A DNA stretch of 6,962 nt from Hyphomicrobiales bacterium (GCA_003232175.1 QILX01000159.1:1-6962); one strand, 5' to 3'; positions 1 to 5,987 are shown, numbered from the stretch's first letter. Made by a program: numbers and translations. The notes: generated by a model not told the origin, from the letters alone.

Positions 1-72
1 ACGGTAAAGGGCCGGGGTGCAAAACGGTCCGGGAAACGCAATACCTGCTAGGAAATATTTTATTTGATTGGA
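1..72. other. Left-edge stretch with no assignable gene
   Basis: No start codon with a ribosome binding site is visible here. One forward frame (from base 3) stays open from the edge to a TGA at 102-104 and runs into the left arm of the palindrome. It could be the C-terminus of a gene entering from the left, but about 33 residues with no recognisable motif do not support a call. The stretch becomes AT-rich just before the palindrome (about 50-70). Confidence 0.3.
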
Positions 73-276
73 TACGGCGTCGCTCCGAAGAGTCTTTCCG
101 TTGATAAAGTCTGTGCCATCCCGCTCCCGGTTTTTTCGTTGATTTTAGAAAGTCTGTGCCATCCCACTCCCCCACCCGGCCACCTCATAGATTGTATCCT
201 GGGGTGGCCGGGTGGGGGAGTGGGATGGCACAGACTTACCTAAATCAGCGAAAAAACTCTTCGGAGCGACGCCGTA
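73..276. repeat. Large nested palindrome (inverted-repeat element)
   Basis: The inner arms 150-184 and 203-237 are perfect reverse complements over 35 bases, around an 18-base loop (185-202). Pairing continues imperfectly outward (131-149 with 238-256, including a T6/A6 end), then perfectly again between 73-92 and 257-276 (20 bases). The left side carries about 38 extra bases (93-130), which are a near copy of the adjacent segment, so the arms are unequal. There is no coding capacity inside and no clear flanking target-site duplication. It looks like a REP/MITE-type non-autonomous element. An assembly fold-back is a less likely alternative, because the arms differ at several positions. No transposase is nearby to identify a family. 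Confidence 0.85.
95..171. repeat. Imperfect tandem duplication inside the palindrome's left arm
   Basis: Unit A (95-128) and unit B (133-171) share a T-rich block ending in CGTTGAT and then the block AAAGTCTGTGCCATCCC followed by (G/A)CTCCC. Unit B has five extra bases (144-148). Each block differs at one position. The right arm contains only one equivalent unit, so either the duplication arose on the left side or one copy was lost on the right. Confidence 0.8.
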
Positions 277-294
277 GACTCAAAATTTGCTTTA
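271..294. repeat. Dispersed 24-base motif, copy 1
   Basis: These bases match 4014-4037 at 21 of 24 positions in the same orientation, with a core resembling GACTC(A/G)AAATTTGCT. Flanking sequence on both sides is unrelated between the copies. This copy overlaps the outer right end of the palindrome by six bases and ends two bases before the methyltransferase's first in-frame ATG. Its role is unknown. Confidence 0.6.
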
Positions 295-296
295 GG

Positions 297-977
297 ATGT
301 TCCATGTTTGGGTGGCACCGGGTTCCCGGCTTCCTGCCGCTTCCCGCCGCATTGGAAAGAAGAACGCGCCGCTGCAATACTGGAACAACAGATATGAGGC
401 GGAGGATGGTTATCTGTTCGGCCGCGAGCCCAATACCTTTGTCACCTCCCAGGCCCATCTGTTCGGGCCCGGCACCACTGTACTCGCCATCGCCGATGGC
501 GAGGGGCGCAATGGTGTGTTTGCCGCTCGGCAGGGCGCCCGGGTCACCTCGGTGGATTTTTCAGCGCCGGCGCTGAAAAGAGCCCGCAAGCTGGCCGCCG
601 AATACGACGTCGACATAACGTTCGAGCAGGGCGATGTCTATGAATGGCGCGGCACGGGCGACGGCTACGACATCGTTCTTGCCATTTTCATCCAGTTCGC
701 GCCGCCGGCAAAGCGCGCAGCATTGTTTGATAGCATAAGGCGCCTGGTAAAGCCGGGCGGGCTGGTGGTGATGCAGGGCTACCGGCCCGAACAGATCGCC
801 TACAAGACCGGCGGCCCGCCCCAGATCGAAAACATGTACACAAGCGAACTCTTGCGCGACGCCTTCGCCGGTTTCGATATTCAGCATCTGGAGGAATACG
901 ACCGCATCATAGAAGAAGGCAGCGGCCATTCAGGGCTATCGGCCCTGATCGACATGATCGCCCGGCGGCCCGACTAA
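297..977 (+). CDS. Class I SAM-dependent methyltransferase, substrate unknown
   Basis: This is probably a soluble methyltransferase with a Rossmann-type SAM-binding fold. Counting from the ATG at 297 (226 residues), the family entry signature YWNNRY followed by YLFGREPN lies at 29-46. The SAM-binding loop LAIADGEGRNG is at 63-73, the acidic residue that would bind the SAM ribose is D87 in SVDFS, GDVYEW is at 112-117, and VKPGGLVVMQGY is at 151-162. It resembles the TehB-like methyltransferases, but no substrate can be inferred. The start is doubtful. The frame is open back to 156, but that part is the palindrome translated. The ATG at 297 has no properly spaced Shine-Dalgarno sequence. A purine-rich GGAAAGAAG (354-362) sits nine bases before a CTG (372) that would begin the protein just ahead of YWNNRY. 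The palindrome may therefore have replaced the native 5' end. The gene is convergent with the peroxiredoxin. Confidence 0.82.
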   Translation: MFHVWVAPGSRLPAASRRIGKKNAPLQYWNNRYEAEDGYLFGREPNTFVTSQAHLFGPGTTVLAIADGEGRNGVFAARQGARVTSVDFSAPALKRARKLAAEYDVDITFEQGDVYEWRGTGDGYDIVLAIFIQFAPPAKRAALFDSIRRLVKPGGLVVMQGYRPEQIAYKTGGPPQIENMYTSELLRDAFAGFDIQHLEEYDRIIEEGSGHSGLSALIDMIARRPD

Positions 978-1078
978 TACCAACGGTATTGGCGATTGGT
1001 CGTCGCAATTGACTGCAAACCTCTGGAAACGCAACAGACTTCTCGTTTCGCAAGAGTCAAAAGCTAATACCGTTGATA
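976..1078. repeat. Nested inverted repeat between convergent genes
   Basis: Outer arms 978-993 and 1063-1078 pair at 14 of 16 positions, and both remaining pairs are wobble-type. Inside lie TTGACT/AGTCAA (1009-1014, 1055-1060) and GAAACG/CGTTTC (1026-1031, 1044-1049). The left arm is itself a small palindrome, AATACC-AAC-GGTATT (976-990), and overlaps the methyltransferase stop codon. The position between two convergent genes suits a bidirectional transcription barrier, but there is no U-tract. It may instead be a dispersed intergenic repeat. Confidence 0.6.
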
Positions 1079-1125
1079 TATGGCATCGCCGGGTTATCGG
1101 GTTCGCCGGGGACGGCGCGGTGGGG

Positions 1126-1785
1126 TCAGTTGGTCGGCATTTTGGTCTTGCGCAGATAGGGCAGCACCTGCTCGAAACTTCCGAAGCGTTTTTCGGCATC
1201 CTCGTTTGAGACCGCGGGGGTGATGATCACATCTTCGCCGTGTTTCCATTGCGCCGGGGTCGCCACCTGGTGTTTGGCGGTGAGCTGGATTGAGTCGATG
1301 GCCCGCAGCAACTCATCGAAATTGCGCCCGGTGGTCATCGGATAGGTGAGGATCAGCTTGATCTTCTTGTCCGGCCCGATGACAAAAACAGAGCGCACCG
1401 TGGCGTTGTCGGCCGGGGTGCGCCCTTCGGAGGTGTCGCCGGCGCCCGCGGGCAGCATGTCGTAGAGCTTGGCGACTTTCAATTCGGTATCACCGATCAT
1501 CGGATACTCAACCGCGTTGCCGGAAATTTGCTCGATATCGGCTTTCCACTTGTGGTGATTCTCGACAGGATCGACCGAGATGCCGAGGATCTTGCAGTTG
1601 CGCCGCGCAAAATCGTCTTTCAGTCCGGCCATGTAACCAAGCTCGGTGGTGCACACCGGGGTGAAATCCTTAGGGTGGCTGAAGAGCACCGCATACCCCG
1701 CGCCGATCCAGTCATGAAAGCTGATCGACCCGGCGGTGGTGTCGGCGGTAAAATCAGGGGCGGTGTCGTTGATGCGAAGACTCAT
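1126..1785 (-). CDS. 1-Cys peroxiredoxin (Prx6-type, AhpC/TSA family)
   Basis: A cytoplasmic thiol peroxidase expected to reduce hydrogen peroxide and organic hydroperoxides. The protein has 219 residues, the usual length for the Prx6 subfamily. The active-site segment HPKDFTPVCTTE carries the peroxidatic Cys45 with Thr42, and the conserved arginine is Arg131 in TVRSVFVI. Subfamily signatures are YPMTTGRNFDE (148-158) and ATPAQWKHGEDVIITPAV (175-192) followed by SNEDAEKRF. The only other cysteine, Cys64, is not at a resolving position, so this is a one-Cys enzyme that needs an external thiol. The start is well supported: AAGAAGGAA (1792-1800, complement strand) sits six bases before the ATG. 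The gene is divergent from the GST, a possible recycling partner. No OxyR-type operator could be identified. Confidence 0.95.
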   Translation of the reverse strand: MSLRINDTAPDFTADTTAGSISFHDWIGAGYAVLFSHPKDFTPVCTTELGYMAGLKDDFARRNCKILGISVDPVENHHKWKADIEQISGNAVEYPMIGDTELKVAKLYDMLPAGAGDTSEGRTPADNATVRSVFVIGPDKKIKLILTYPMTTGRNFDELLRAIDSIQLTAKHQVATPAQWKHGEDVIITPAVSNEDAEKRFGSFEQVLPYLRKTKMPTN

Positions 1786-1835
1786 GGGGGGTTCCTTCTT
1801 ATCGCTGCACTTGGGGGGGCACTGGGTGCCCGCTT

Positions 1836-1864
1836 ATATAAGGTGCGGCCAATTCCGCTTGCAA
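1836..1864 (-). promoter_or_regulatory. Candidate sigma-70-type promoter for the peroxiredoxin
   Basis: On the complement strand, TTGCAA (1859-1864) and TTATAT (1836-1841) are separated by 17 bases. Transcription would start near 1828-1830, giving a leader of about 45 bases before the peroxiredoxin ATG. The match is moderate and comes from inspection only. Confidence 0.45.
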
Positions 1865-1884
1865 GGAATTCAGATTGAAACCTA

Positions 1885-1912
1885 TTGCGGTTTTCTCAGG
1901 TATCCGGATAAT
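1885..1912 (+). promoter_or_regulatory. Candidate promoter for the glutathione S-transferase
   Basis: TTGCGG (1885-1890) and GATAAT (1907-1912) are 16 bases apart. A start near 1919 would give a leader of about 34 bases before the ATG at 1953. The -10 is good and the -35 is weak. Confidence 0.35.
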
Positions 1913-1952
1913 GCGGCGTTTTTCCACGTTGGTTCGCCTCCAGGACACTGGT

Positions 1953-2555
1953 ATGAAACTCCATTTTACTGCCCCATCGCCCTATTCGCGAAAAGTTTGC
2001 ATCGCCGCAGCGCTCAGGGGGCTGACCGATAATATATCCCTTGTCCAGGCAAAAACCACCGATGCGTCGGATCCGTTGCACCACGCCAATCCGCTGGGTA
2101 AAATTCCGACACTGGTGCTCGATGACGGCACGGCGCTCTATGATTCCCGGGTCATCTGCGAATATATCGATGCCATCGGCGTCAGCGGCCAGCCGCTGTT
2201 CCCCGCCGGCGACGAACGCTGGCCGGCGCTGAGGCTTCAGGCGCTGGGGGACGGGATTGCCGATGCCGCCCTTTTGGTGGTCTATGAGAAACGCATGCGA
2301 CCGGAGACGATGTGGTATCAGCCGTGGATGGATACTCAATTGGCCCGCGTCAACACGGCCCTTGACACCGTAGAGGCAATGCCTCCCGTCAAAGCAGCAA
2401 CGGTGAATATTGGCGACATTGCCCTTGGCGCAGCCCTGGGTTATCTCGATTTCAGAATTGATGGGGACTGGCGGCAGGGACGCCGGAATCTGGCCAGCTG
2501 GCTGGAGGATTTTACCGCCAGGGTGCCGGCATTTGAGCAAACCGCGCCAGGATAA
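1953..2555 (+). CDS. Glutathione S-transferase family protein (YibF-like)
   Basis: A 200-residue cytoplasmic protein with a thioredoxin-fold N-terminal domain (about 1-78) and a helical C-terminal domain. It opens with MKLHFTAPSPYSRKVCIAA, where Ser9 is the likeliest glutathione-activating residue. NPLGKIPTLVLDDG contains the conserved cis-proline (Pro52), and DSRVICEYID (64-73) carries the Asp-Ser pair that contacts the glutathione glutamyl group. NIGDIALGAALGYLDFR (152-168) fits the helix N-capping segment of the C-terminal domain. The frame is open upstream to 1875, but the ATG at 1953 is preferred: AGGA (1942-1945) lies seven bases before it and the GST fold starts there without extra residues. 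Overall pattern is close to E. coli YibF, whose physiological substrate is not settled. The divergent peroxiredoxin suggests a role in thiol or peroxide metabolism, which is inference. Confidence 0.9.
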   Translation: MKLHFTAPSPYSRKVCIAAALRGLTDNISLVQAKTTDASDPLHHANPLGKIPTLVLDDGTALYDSRVICEYIDAIGVSGQPLFPAGDERWPALRLQALGDGIADAALLVVYEKRMRPETMWYQPWMDTQLARVNTALDTVEAMPPVKAATVNIGDIALGAALGYLDFRIDGDWRQGRRNLASWLEDFTARVPAFEQTAPG

Positions 2556-2592
2556 CCCGGATCAGTCACTTTGACCTAAGGGTCTGGCGCGA

Positions 2593-2751
2593 TCAGGCAC
2601 CAAACAGTGATCTAAAATAATCCACGCCGATAAAGCTGAATATCTGGCTTTCGCCAGACAAAACGCCTCTTTCAGCCAGGAACAACGCCGGTGAAAACTC
2701 AACCAGCGCCACAAACAAAATAACAACCAATAGCCCGGTACGTAAAATCAC
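2593..2751 (-). CDS. Small single-span membrane protein, unknown function
   Basis: A 52-residue reading frame starting at a GTG preceded by AAGGGAG (2760-2766, complement strand) with an eight-base spacer, a strong ribosome binding site. The frame continues upstream to an ATG at 2827-2829, but that codon lacks a Shine-Dalgarno sequence and the added residues look non-coding. The product begins with a hydrophobic stretch, roughly LLVVILFVALVEFSPALFL (residues 6-24), long enough for one membrane helix. A more polar tail follows, ending in GVDYFRSLFGA. I do not recognise the family. It is convergent with the GST (37 bases between stops) and is monocistronic. It has a plausible start and membrane segment, but no homology could be tested. 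Confidence 0.5.
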   Translation of the reverse strand: MILRTGLLVVILFVALVEFSPALFLAERGVLSGESQIFSFIGVDYFRSLFGA

Positions 2752-3017
2752 AAGGATAACTCCCTTGCTAACGTGTGCGCCCCCCGCTTTATCTGTAAAT
2801 AGTGTGGGATATAAATTATTAGGTATCAATCCATGATTGAATACAAGGTTTGCATCAATCTAATCGCCTTGCCTGCTTTATAATAAATTCCAGGCTAGAT
2901 TTTCGATAAATCTGTGGCGCGTTTGAATGATATTTCCGCGCGAGTGCCACTTTGCCCTAAATTCATGTCATTGATGTTGGCAAATTCGGTCGTATTTTTG
3001 CAAAAAGGTTAATCCCG
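2752..3017. other. AT-rich intergenic region between divergent genes
   Basis: The composition is clearly more AT-rich than the neighbouring genes. It must hold the promoters of the small membrane protein (leftward) and the AIM24-family gene (rightward). A consensus TATAAT lies at 2879-2884 on the forward strand, but without a convincing -35 at 16-18 bases; used rightward it would give a leader of about 125 bases. A weak GCGCG/CGCGC pair flanks about 15 bases near 2918-2942. No other gene is visible. Confidence 0.4.
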
Positions 3018-3875
3018 ATGACACTGTTTGGTTCGGTTCCGGAAATTCCTGTCAGCCGCCATATCCGCCGCGATGATCTTGCCGACGATATCGACTATGA
3101 GATCAAGGGCCACGAGATGCAGTTTGTCGAAATCGAGCTTGACCCCGGCGAAAGCACCATCGCCGAGGCCGGGGCCATGATGTTCAAGGCACCCAGCATC
3201 GAGATGAACACTGTGTTCGGCGATGGGTCGCAATCCTCCCAGTCGGGCGGGTTTTTCGACAAACTGGTTGGCGCCGGCAAACGGCTGGTGACCGGGGAGA
3301 GCCTTTTCACCACGGTTTTCACCCACACCGGCCAAGGCAAGGCGCGGGTGGCGTTCGCGGCGCCTTATGCCGGGCGCATCATGGCGGTGAAACTCGATGA
3401 TCTGGGCGGCCGGCTGATCTGCCAGAAGGATGCCTTTTTGTGCGCCGCCCGCGGAGTATCGCTGGATATCTTTTTTCAGCGCCGCATCATGACCGGGCTT
3501 TTTGGCGGCGAGGGTTTCATCATGCAGCAGCTTGATGGCGATGGCTGGGTGTTTGTCCATATGGGCGGAACGGTGGTGGAGCGCGAGCTTGGCCCCGGCG
3601 AGGAATTGCATGTCGATACCGGCTGTCTGGCCGCCATGACCGCCGATGTCGATTTCGACCTCATCCAGGCGGGGTCGGTCAAATCGATGATTTTCGGCGG
3701 AGAGGGTATGTTTTTCGCCCGCCTCACCGGGCCGGGCCGGGTGTGGCTTCAGTCCTTGCCGCTTTCGCGGCTGGCGGGCCGCATACACGCCGCGGCCCCG
3801 CAACATGGTGGTTCAAAGGGCGAAGGCTCGGTTCTGGGCGGCATTGGCCGGGTTCTGGACGGCGATAATTTTTGA
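3018..3875 (+). CDS. AIM24 / TIGR00266 family protein
   Basis: A 285-residue soluble protein of the AIM24 (formerly DUF124) family, a beta-rich fold widespread in bacteria. The yeast member acts in mitochondrial inner-membrane organisation; the bacterial role is not established. The domain begins at DDIDYEIKGHEMQFVEIELD (23-42) and continues with GEST-IAEAGAMMF (44-56), GESLF (93-97), QKDAFLCA (136-143), GGTVVERELGPGEE (183-196), DTGCLAAM (200-207), and the closing signature FGGEGMFFARLTGPGRVWLQ (226-245), then SLPLSRLAGRI. The tail after about 257 is Gly/Ser-rich and probably disordered. No signal peptide or membrane helix is seen. The ATG is preceded by AAAAAGG (3002-3007 region) at about ten bases. 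The first 22 residues extend beyond the usual domain start. The gene appears to be transcribed alone. Confidence 0.93.
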   Translation: MTLFGSVPEIPVSRHIRRDDLADDIDYEIKGHEMQFVEIELDPGESTIAEAGAMMFKAPSIEMNTVFGDGSQSSQSGGFFDKLVGAGKRLVTGESLFTTVFTHTGQGKARVAFAAPYAGRIMAVKLDDLGGRLICQKDAFLCAARGVSLDIFFQRRIMTGLFGGEGFIMQQLDGDGWVFVHMGGTVVERELGPGEELHVDTGCLAAMTADVDFDLIQAGSVKSMIFGGEGMFFARLTGPGRVWLQSLPLSRLAGRIHAAAPQHGGSKGEGSVLGGIGRVLDGDNF

Positions 3876-3900
3876 AGCTCCCATCGGCGCCAAACTAAAA

Positions 3901-3974
3901 TTCCAAAACCCAAGTCAGTCATCCTTGGAAATGCGTAACGACTGACCGGGATAGGTTTCATCCCGATAGGTCAG
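3901..3974. repeat. Cluster of overlapping inverted repeats
   Basis: TTCCAA (3901-3906) pairs with TTGGAA (3925-3930). GTCAGTC (3914-3920) pairs with GACTGAC (3940-3946). CTGACC (3942-3947) pairs with GGTCAG (3969-3974), enclosing GGGAT/ATCCC (3948-3952, 3960-3964) around a seven-base loop. The second and third pairings compete for the same bases, so alternative folds are possible. It may serve as a rho-independent-like stop without a U-tract for the AIM24 gene, or be a degraded repeat. Confidence 0.45.
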
Positions 3975-4013
3975 CATTGGCCGGTTGGCCTCGAATATGG
4001 CTGTGCATTTGGT

Positions 4014-4037
4014 GCCGTTGACTCGAAATTTGCTCTA
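4014..4037. repeat. Dispersed 24-base motif, copy 2
   Basis: Same orientation as 271-294, with three mismatches. This copy is not next to a large palindrome, so the motif is separable from that element. It lies about 150 bases upstream of the antiporter start. Confidence 0.55.
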
Positions 4038-4185
4038 ACCATCGTAATTATCCGAATTTCTGGAAGTTTAAGGCGCATTTCCAGGTACAAACGACGTGAA
4101 AGTTCCTCCAGTAACTTTGCCTGAACGATCCACACCCTATATGGGAGACAGGCGCGCCCCGTTTGGCGGCCCGAAGGTGACATGA

Positions 4186-5208
4186 ATGTCCTATATTGTG
4201 CTCGTCTCGGGCTTTGTCTTGCTGATCGGGTCCGGCGACCTTTTGGTACGCGGTGCCACGGCGTTGGCATTGCGTCTGGGCATCCCGACCCTGATTGTCG
4301 GCCTGACCGTGGTGGCGTTCGGCACCTCCGCACCTGAGCTGATGGTGTCGATGCGGGCGGCCCTGGACGGCGCGCCGGGCATCGCCATCGGCAATGTGGT
4401 CGGCTCCAATATCGCCAATATTTTATTGGTCCTTGGATTTCCGGCGCTGTTTTACGCCACCGATTGCTGCGCACCACATGTGCGGAGAAATGCGGTTTTC
4501 ATGATCGGCGCCACAGTGGTTTTTGTGGTCTTGTGTTTTCTGGGTCCGCTGAGTTTCTGGCATGGGGCGCTGCTGTTTTTCCTGATTGTGGTTTTTCTCA
4601 TTGTTTCAGGGCTCAGCGCCTCAAAGCAGATGGCGGAAAACCAAGAAAAAAGAAAAGCAAGCGATGGAGGGCCCGATGGCCCCTTGAGGATGGAGTCGGC
4701 ACAAACCGCCTGGCCGTTCATCGTCGGATTTACCGTTCTGGGGCTGATTGGCCTGCCGTTTGGCGCGGGCATGGTCGTTGACGGTGCCAGCGCCATTGCC
4801 CGGGGGTTTGGCATTGAAGAGGCGGCCATCGGCCTCACCCTTGTGGCCTTCGGTACCTCGCTGCCCGAGCTGACCACGACCCTGATTGCGGTCCTGCGTC
4901 GCCATGGCGGCATTGTCATCGGTAGTGTCATCGGCTCCAATCTTTTTAACCTGCTGGCGGTCATGGGCCTGACGGCGATGGTGACGCCAGTGCCGGTGCC
5001 GGTGCATATTCTGGAGGTGGATCTTTGGGTCATGCTTGCGGCGGCGCTGGTGGTGGTGCCGATCACGTTCCTGAAACTCCCGATCACGCGCGTACCGGCG
5101 ATTTTCATGGTTTTGGCCTATGGCCTCTATATTGCCTTTGTTTTCACCTCCTCAAGTCCGGGACAGCCAGTGAAAACCGTGAAAGTCAGCATGTCTAACC
5201 CTCAATGA
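4186..5208 (+). CDS. Calcium/sodium antiporter (CaCA family, YrbG-like)
   Basis: A 340-residue inner-membrane cation exchanger, expected to move Ca2+ against Na+ (or H+/K+); the ion cannot be fixed from sequence. It has the two inverted alpha-repeats of the family. In the first half, GLTVVAFGTSAPELMVS (39-55) carries the ion-binding Glu51, then GNVVGSNIANILLVLG (69-84). In the second half, GLTLVAFGTSLPELTTTL (216-233) carries Glu228, then GSVIGSNLFNLLAVMG (246-261). Each half has about five hydrophobic segments, joined by a charged loop at about 145-172. The length is close to family norm, with a short polar C-terminal tail from about 322. The ATG at 4186 has AAGGTGA five bases upstream; an ATG four bases earlier is out of frame. 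The stop overlaps the start of the downstream reductase as ATGA. Confidence 0.95.
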   Translation: MSYIVLVSGFVLLIGSGDLLVRGATALALRLGIPTLIVGLTVVAFGTSAPELMVSMRAALDGAPGIAIGNVVGSNIANILLVLGFPALFYATDCCAPHVRRNAVFMIGATVVFVVLCFLGPLSFWHGALLFFLIVVFLIVSGLSASKQMAENQEKRKASDGGPDGPLRMESAQTAWPFIVGFTVLGLIGLPFGAGMVVDGASAIARGFGIEEAAIGLTLVAFGTSLPELTTTLIAVLRRHGGIVIGSVIGSNLFNLLAVMGLTAMVTPVPVPVHILEVDLWVMLAAALVVVPITFLKLPITRVPAIFMVLAYGLYIAFVFTSSSPGQPVKTVKVSMSNPQ

Positions 5209-5987
5209 CTGAACAAAAAACGCAAAAAAGAACCCCGGGCACTGCCCTTGTTACCGCCGCGGGCCGGCGCATCGGCAAGGCCATCGCCATCGATCTGGGC
5301 CGCCAGGGCTTTAACGTTGCGGTGCACTATTGCACCTCCGCCGTGGAGGCCGAGACAGTGGCAAAGGACATTCGCGGGTTTGGCGTTGAGGCCGCAACGT
5401 TTCAGGCCGACCTGGCCGATGCCGGCGCGGCACTGGCCCTGGTGACCCGGGCTGCATCCGATCTTGGGGCGGTCACTTGCCTGATCAACAACGCTTCGAT
5501 CTTCGAGGCCGATGATGTCGCAACGATCACCTCGGAAAGCTGGGATGCCCATCTGGATCTCAACCTCAGGGCCCCCGCCCTGCTGGCCCGGGCCTTTGCC
5601 GAACAGCTGCCTGATGGCATTCAAGGCAATATTGTTAATTTGATCGACGAGCGCGTGCTGCGCCCCAATCCGCAGTTCATGTCTTATTTTGCTTCGAAAT
5701 TCGGTCTTTGGGGCCTGACTCAGACCATGGCGCAGGGCTTTGGCGGACAAATCCGCGTCAACGGCATCGGCCCGGGCCCGACACTGAAGAACAGCCGCCA
5801 GACCGAAGCTCAGTTCGCAGGCGTGCAAAGCCGCCTGCCCCTGGGTTACGGGCCAACACTTGAAGATATCTGCCGCGCGGTGCGATTTATTCTCCAGACC
5901 CCGTGCCTGACCGGGCAGATGATCGCCCTGGACAGCGGCCAGCACCTGGCCTGGCAAACCCCGGACCTTGCGGGGAGCGACGGTTAA
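5205..5987 (+). CDS. Short-chain dehydrogenase, FolM / pteridine reductase-like
   Basis: A 260-residue cytoplasmic NADPH-dependent reductase. The N-terminal cofactor motif reads TAAGRRIG (17-24), which fits the TGxxxRxG pattern of pteridine reductases except for Ala in place of the first Gly. NNAS (95-98) replaces the usual NNAG. The usual catalytic serine is absent; instead an aspartate, Asp148 in VNLIDERV, lies 13 residues before Tyr161 of YFASK (Lys165). This matches the Asp-Tyr-Lys arrangement and spacing of Leishmania PTR1 (Asp181, Tyr194, Lys198). The C-terminal CLTGQMIALDSGQHL resembles the end of E. coli FolM. Reduction of dihydromonapterin or dihydrofolate is therefore the best guess, but the substrate is untested. 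The ATG overlaps the antiporter stop and has no strong Shine-Dalgarno sequence, suggesting translational coupling. uvrC follows after 82 bases. Confidence 0.88.
   Translation: MTEQKTQKRTPGTALVTAAGRRIGKAIAIDLGRQGFNVAVHYCTSAVEAETVAKDIRGFGVEAATFQADLADAGAALALVTRAASDLGAVTCLINNASIFEADDVATITSESWDAHLDLNLRAPALLARAFAEQLPDGIQGNIVNLIDERVLRPNPQFMSYFASKFGLWGLTQTMAQGFGGQIRVNGIGPGPTLKNSRQTEAQFAGVQSRLPLGYGPTLEDICRAVRFILQTPCLTGQMIALDSGQHLAWQTPDLAGSDG

Larger units (their letters stand above)
3876..4185. other. 310-bp non-coding stretch before the antiporter gene
   Basis: No coding frame here is convincing. It holds several small inverted repeats on the left (3901-3974), one copy of the dispersed 24-base motif (4014-4037), and the antiporter's leader. 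A TATATG near 4138-4143, with TTTGCC at 4116-4121 sixteen bases earlier, is a weak promoter candidate. AAGGTGA (4174-4180) is the antiporter's ribosome binding site. No factor-independent terminator with a T-run follows the AIM24 gene. Confidence 0.5.

Noticed and set aside
73..276. CRISPR array or rho-independent terminator as explanation of the palindrome
   Set aside because: There are no regularly spaced repeats with unique spacers, and the stem is far longer than a terminator stem and not followed by a T-run at its base.
156..296. N-terminal extension of the methyltransferase reading frame back to 156
   Set aside because: These codons are the palindrome's arm and loop read through. The residues are unlike any methyltransferase N-terminus and no ribosome binding site precedes 156.
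1896..2540. Complement-strand open frame (214 codons) opposite the GST
   Set aside because: It lies entirely across the well-supported GST gene and has a low-complexity composition without recognisable motifs.
3009..3806. Complement-strand open frame (265 codons) opposite the AIM24-family gene
   Set aside because: His/Arg-rich antisense translation with no motif, whereas the forward frame carries the full AIM24 signature.
3971..4477. Complement-strand open frame across the antiporter's leader and 5' end
   Set aside because: Arg/Pro-rich with no domain, and it overlaps the start of the antiporter. Its last part reads the dispersed motif, which explains a short similarity to the complement frame at 240-458.
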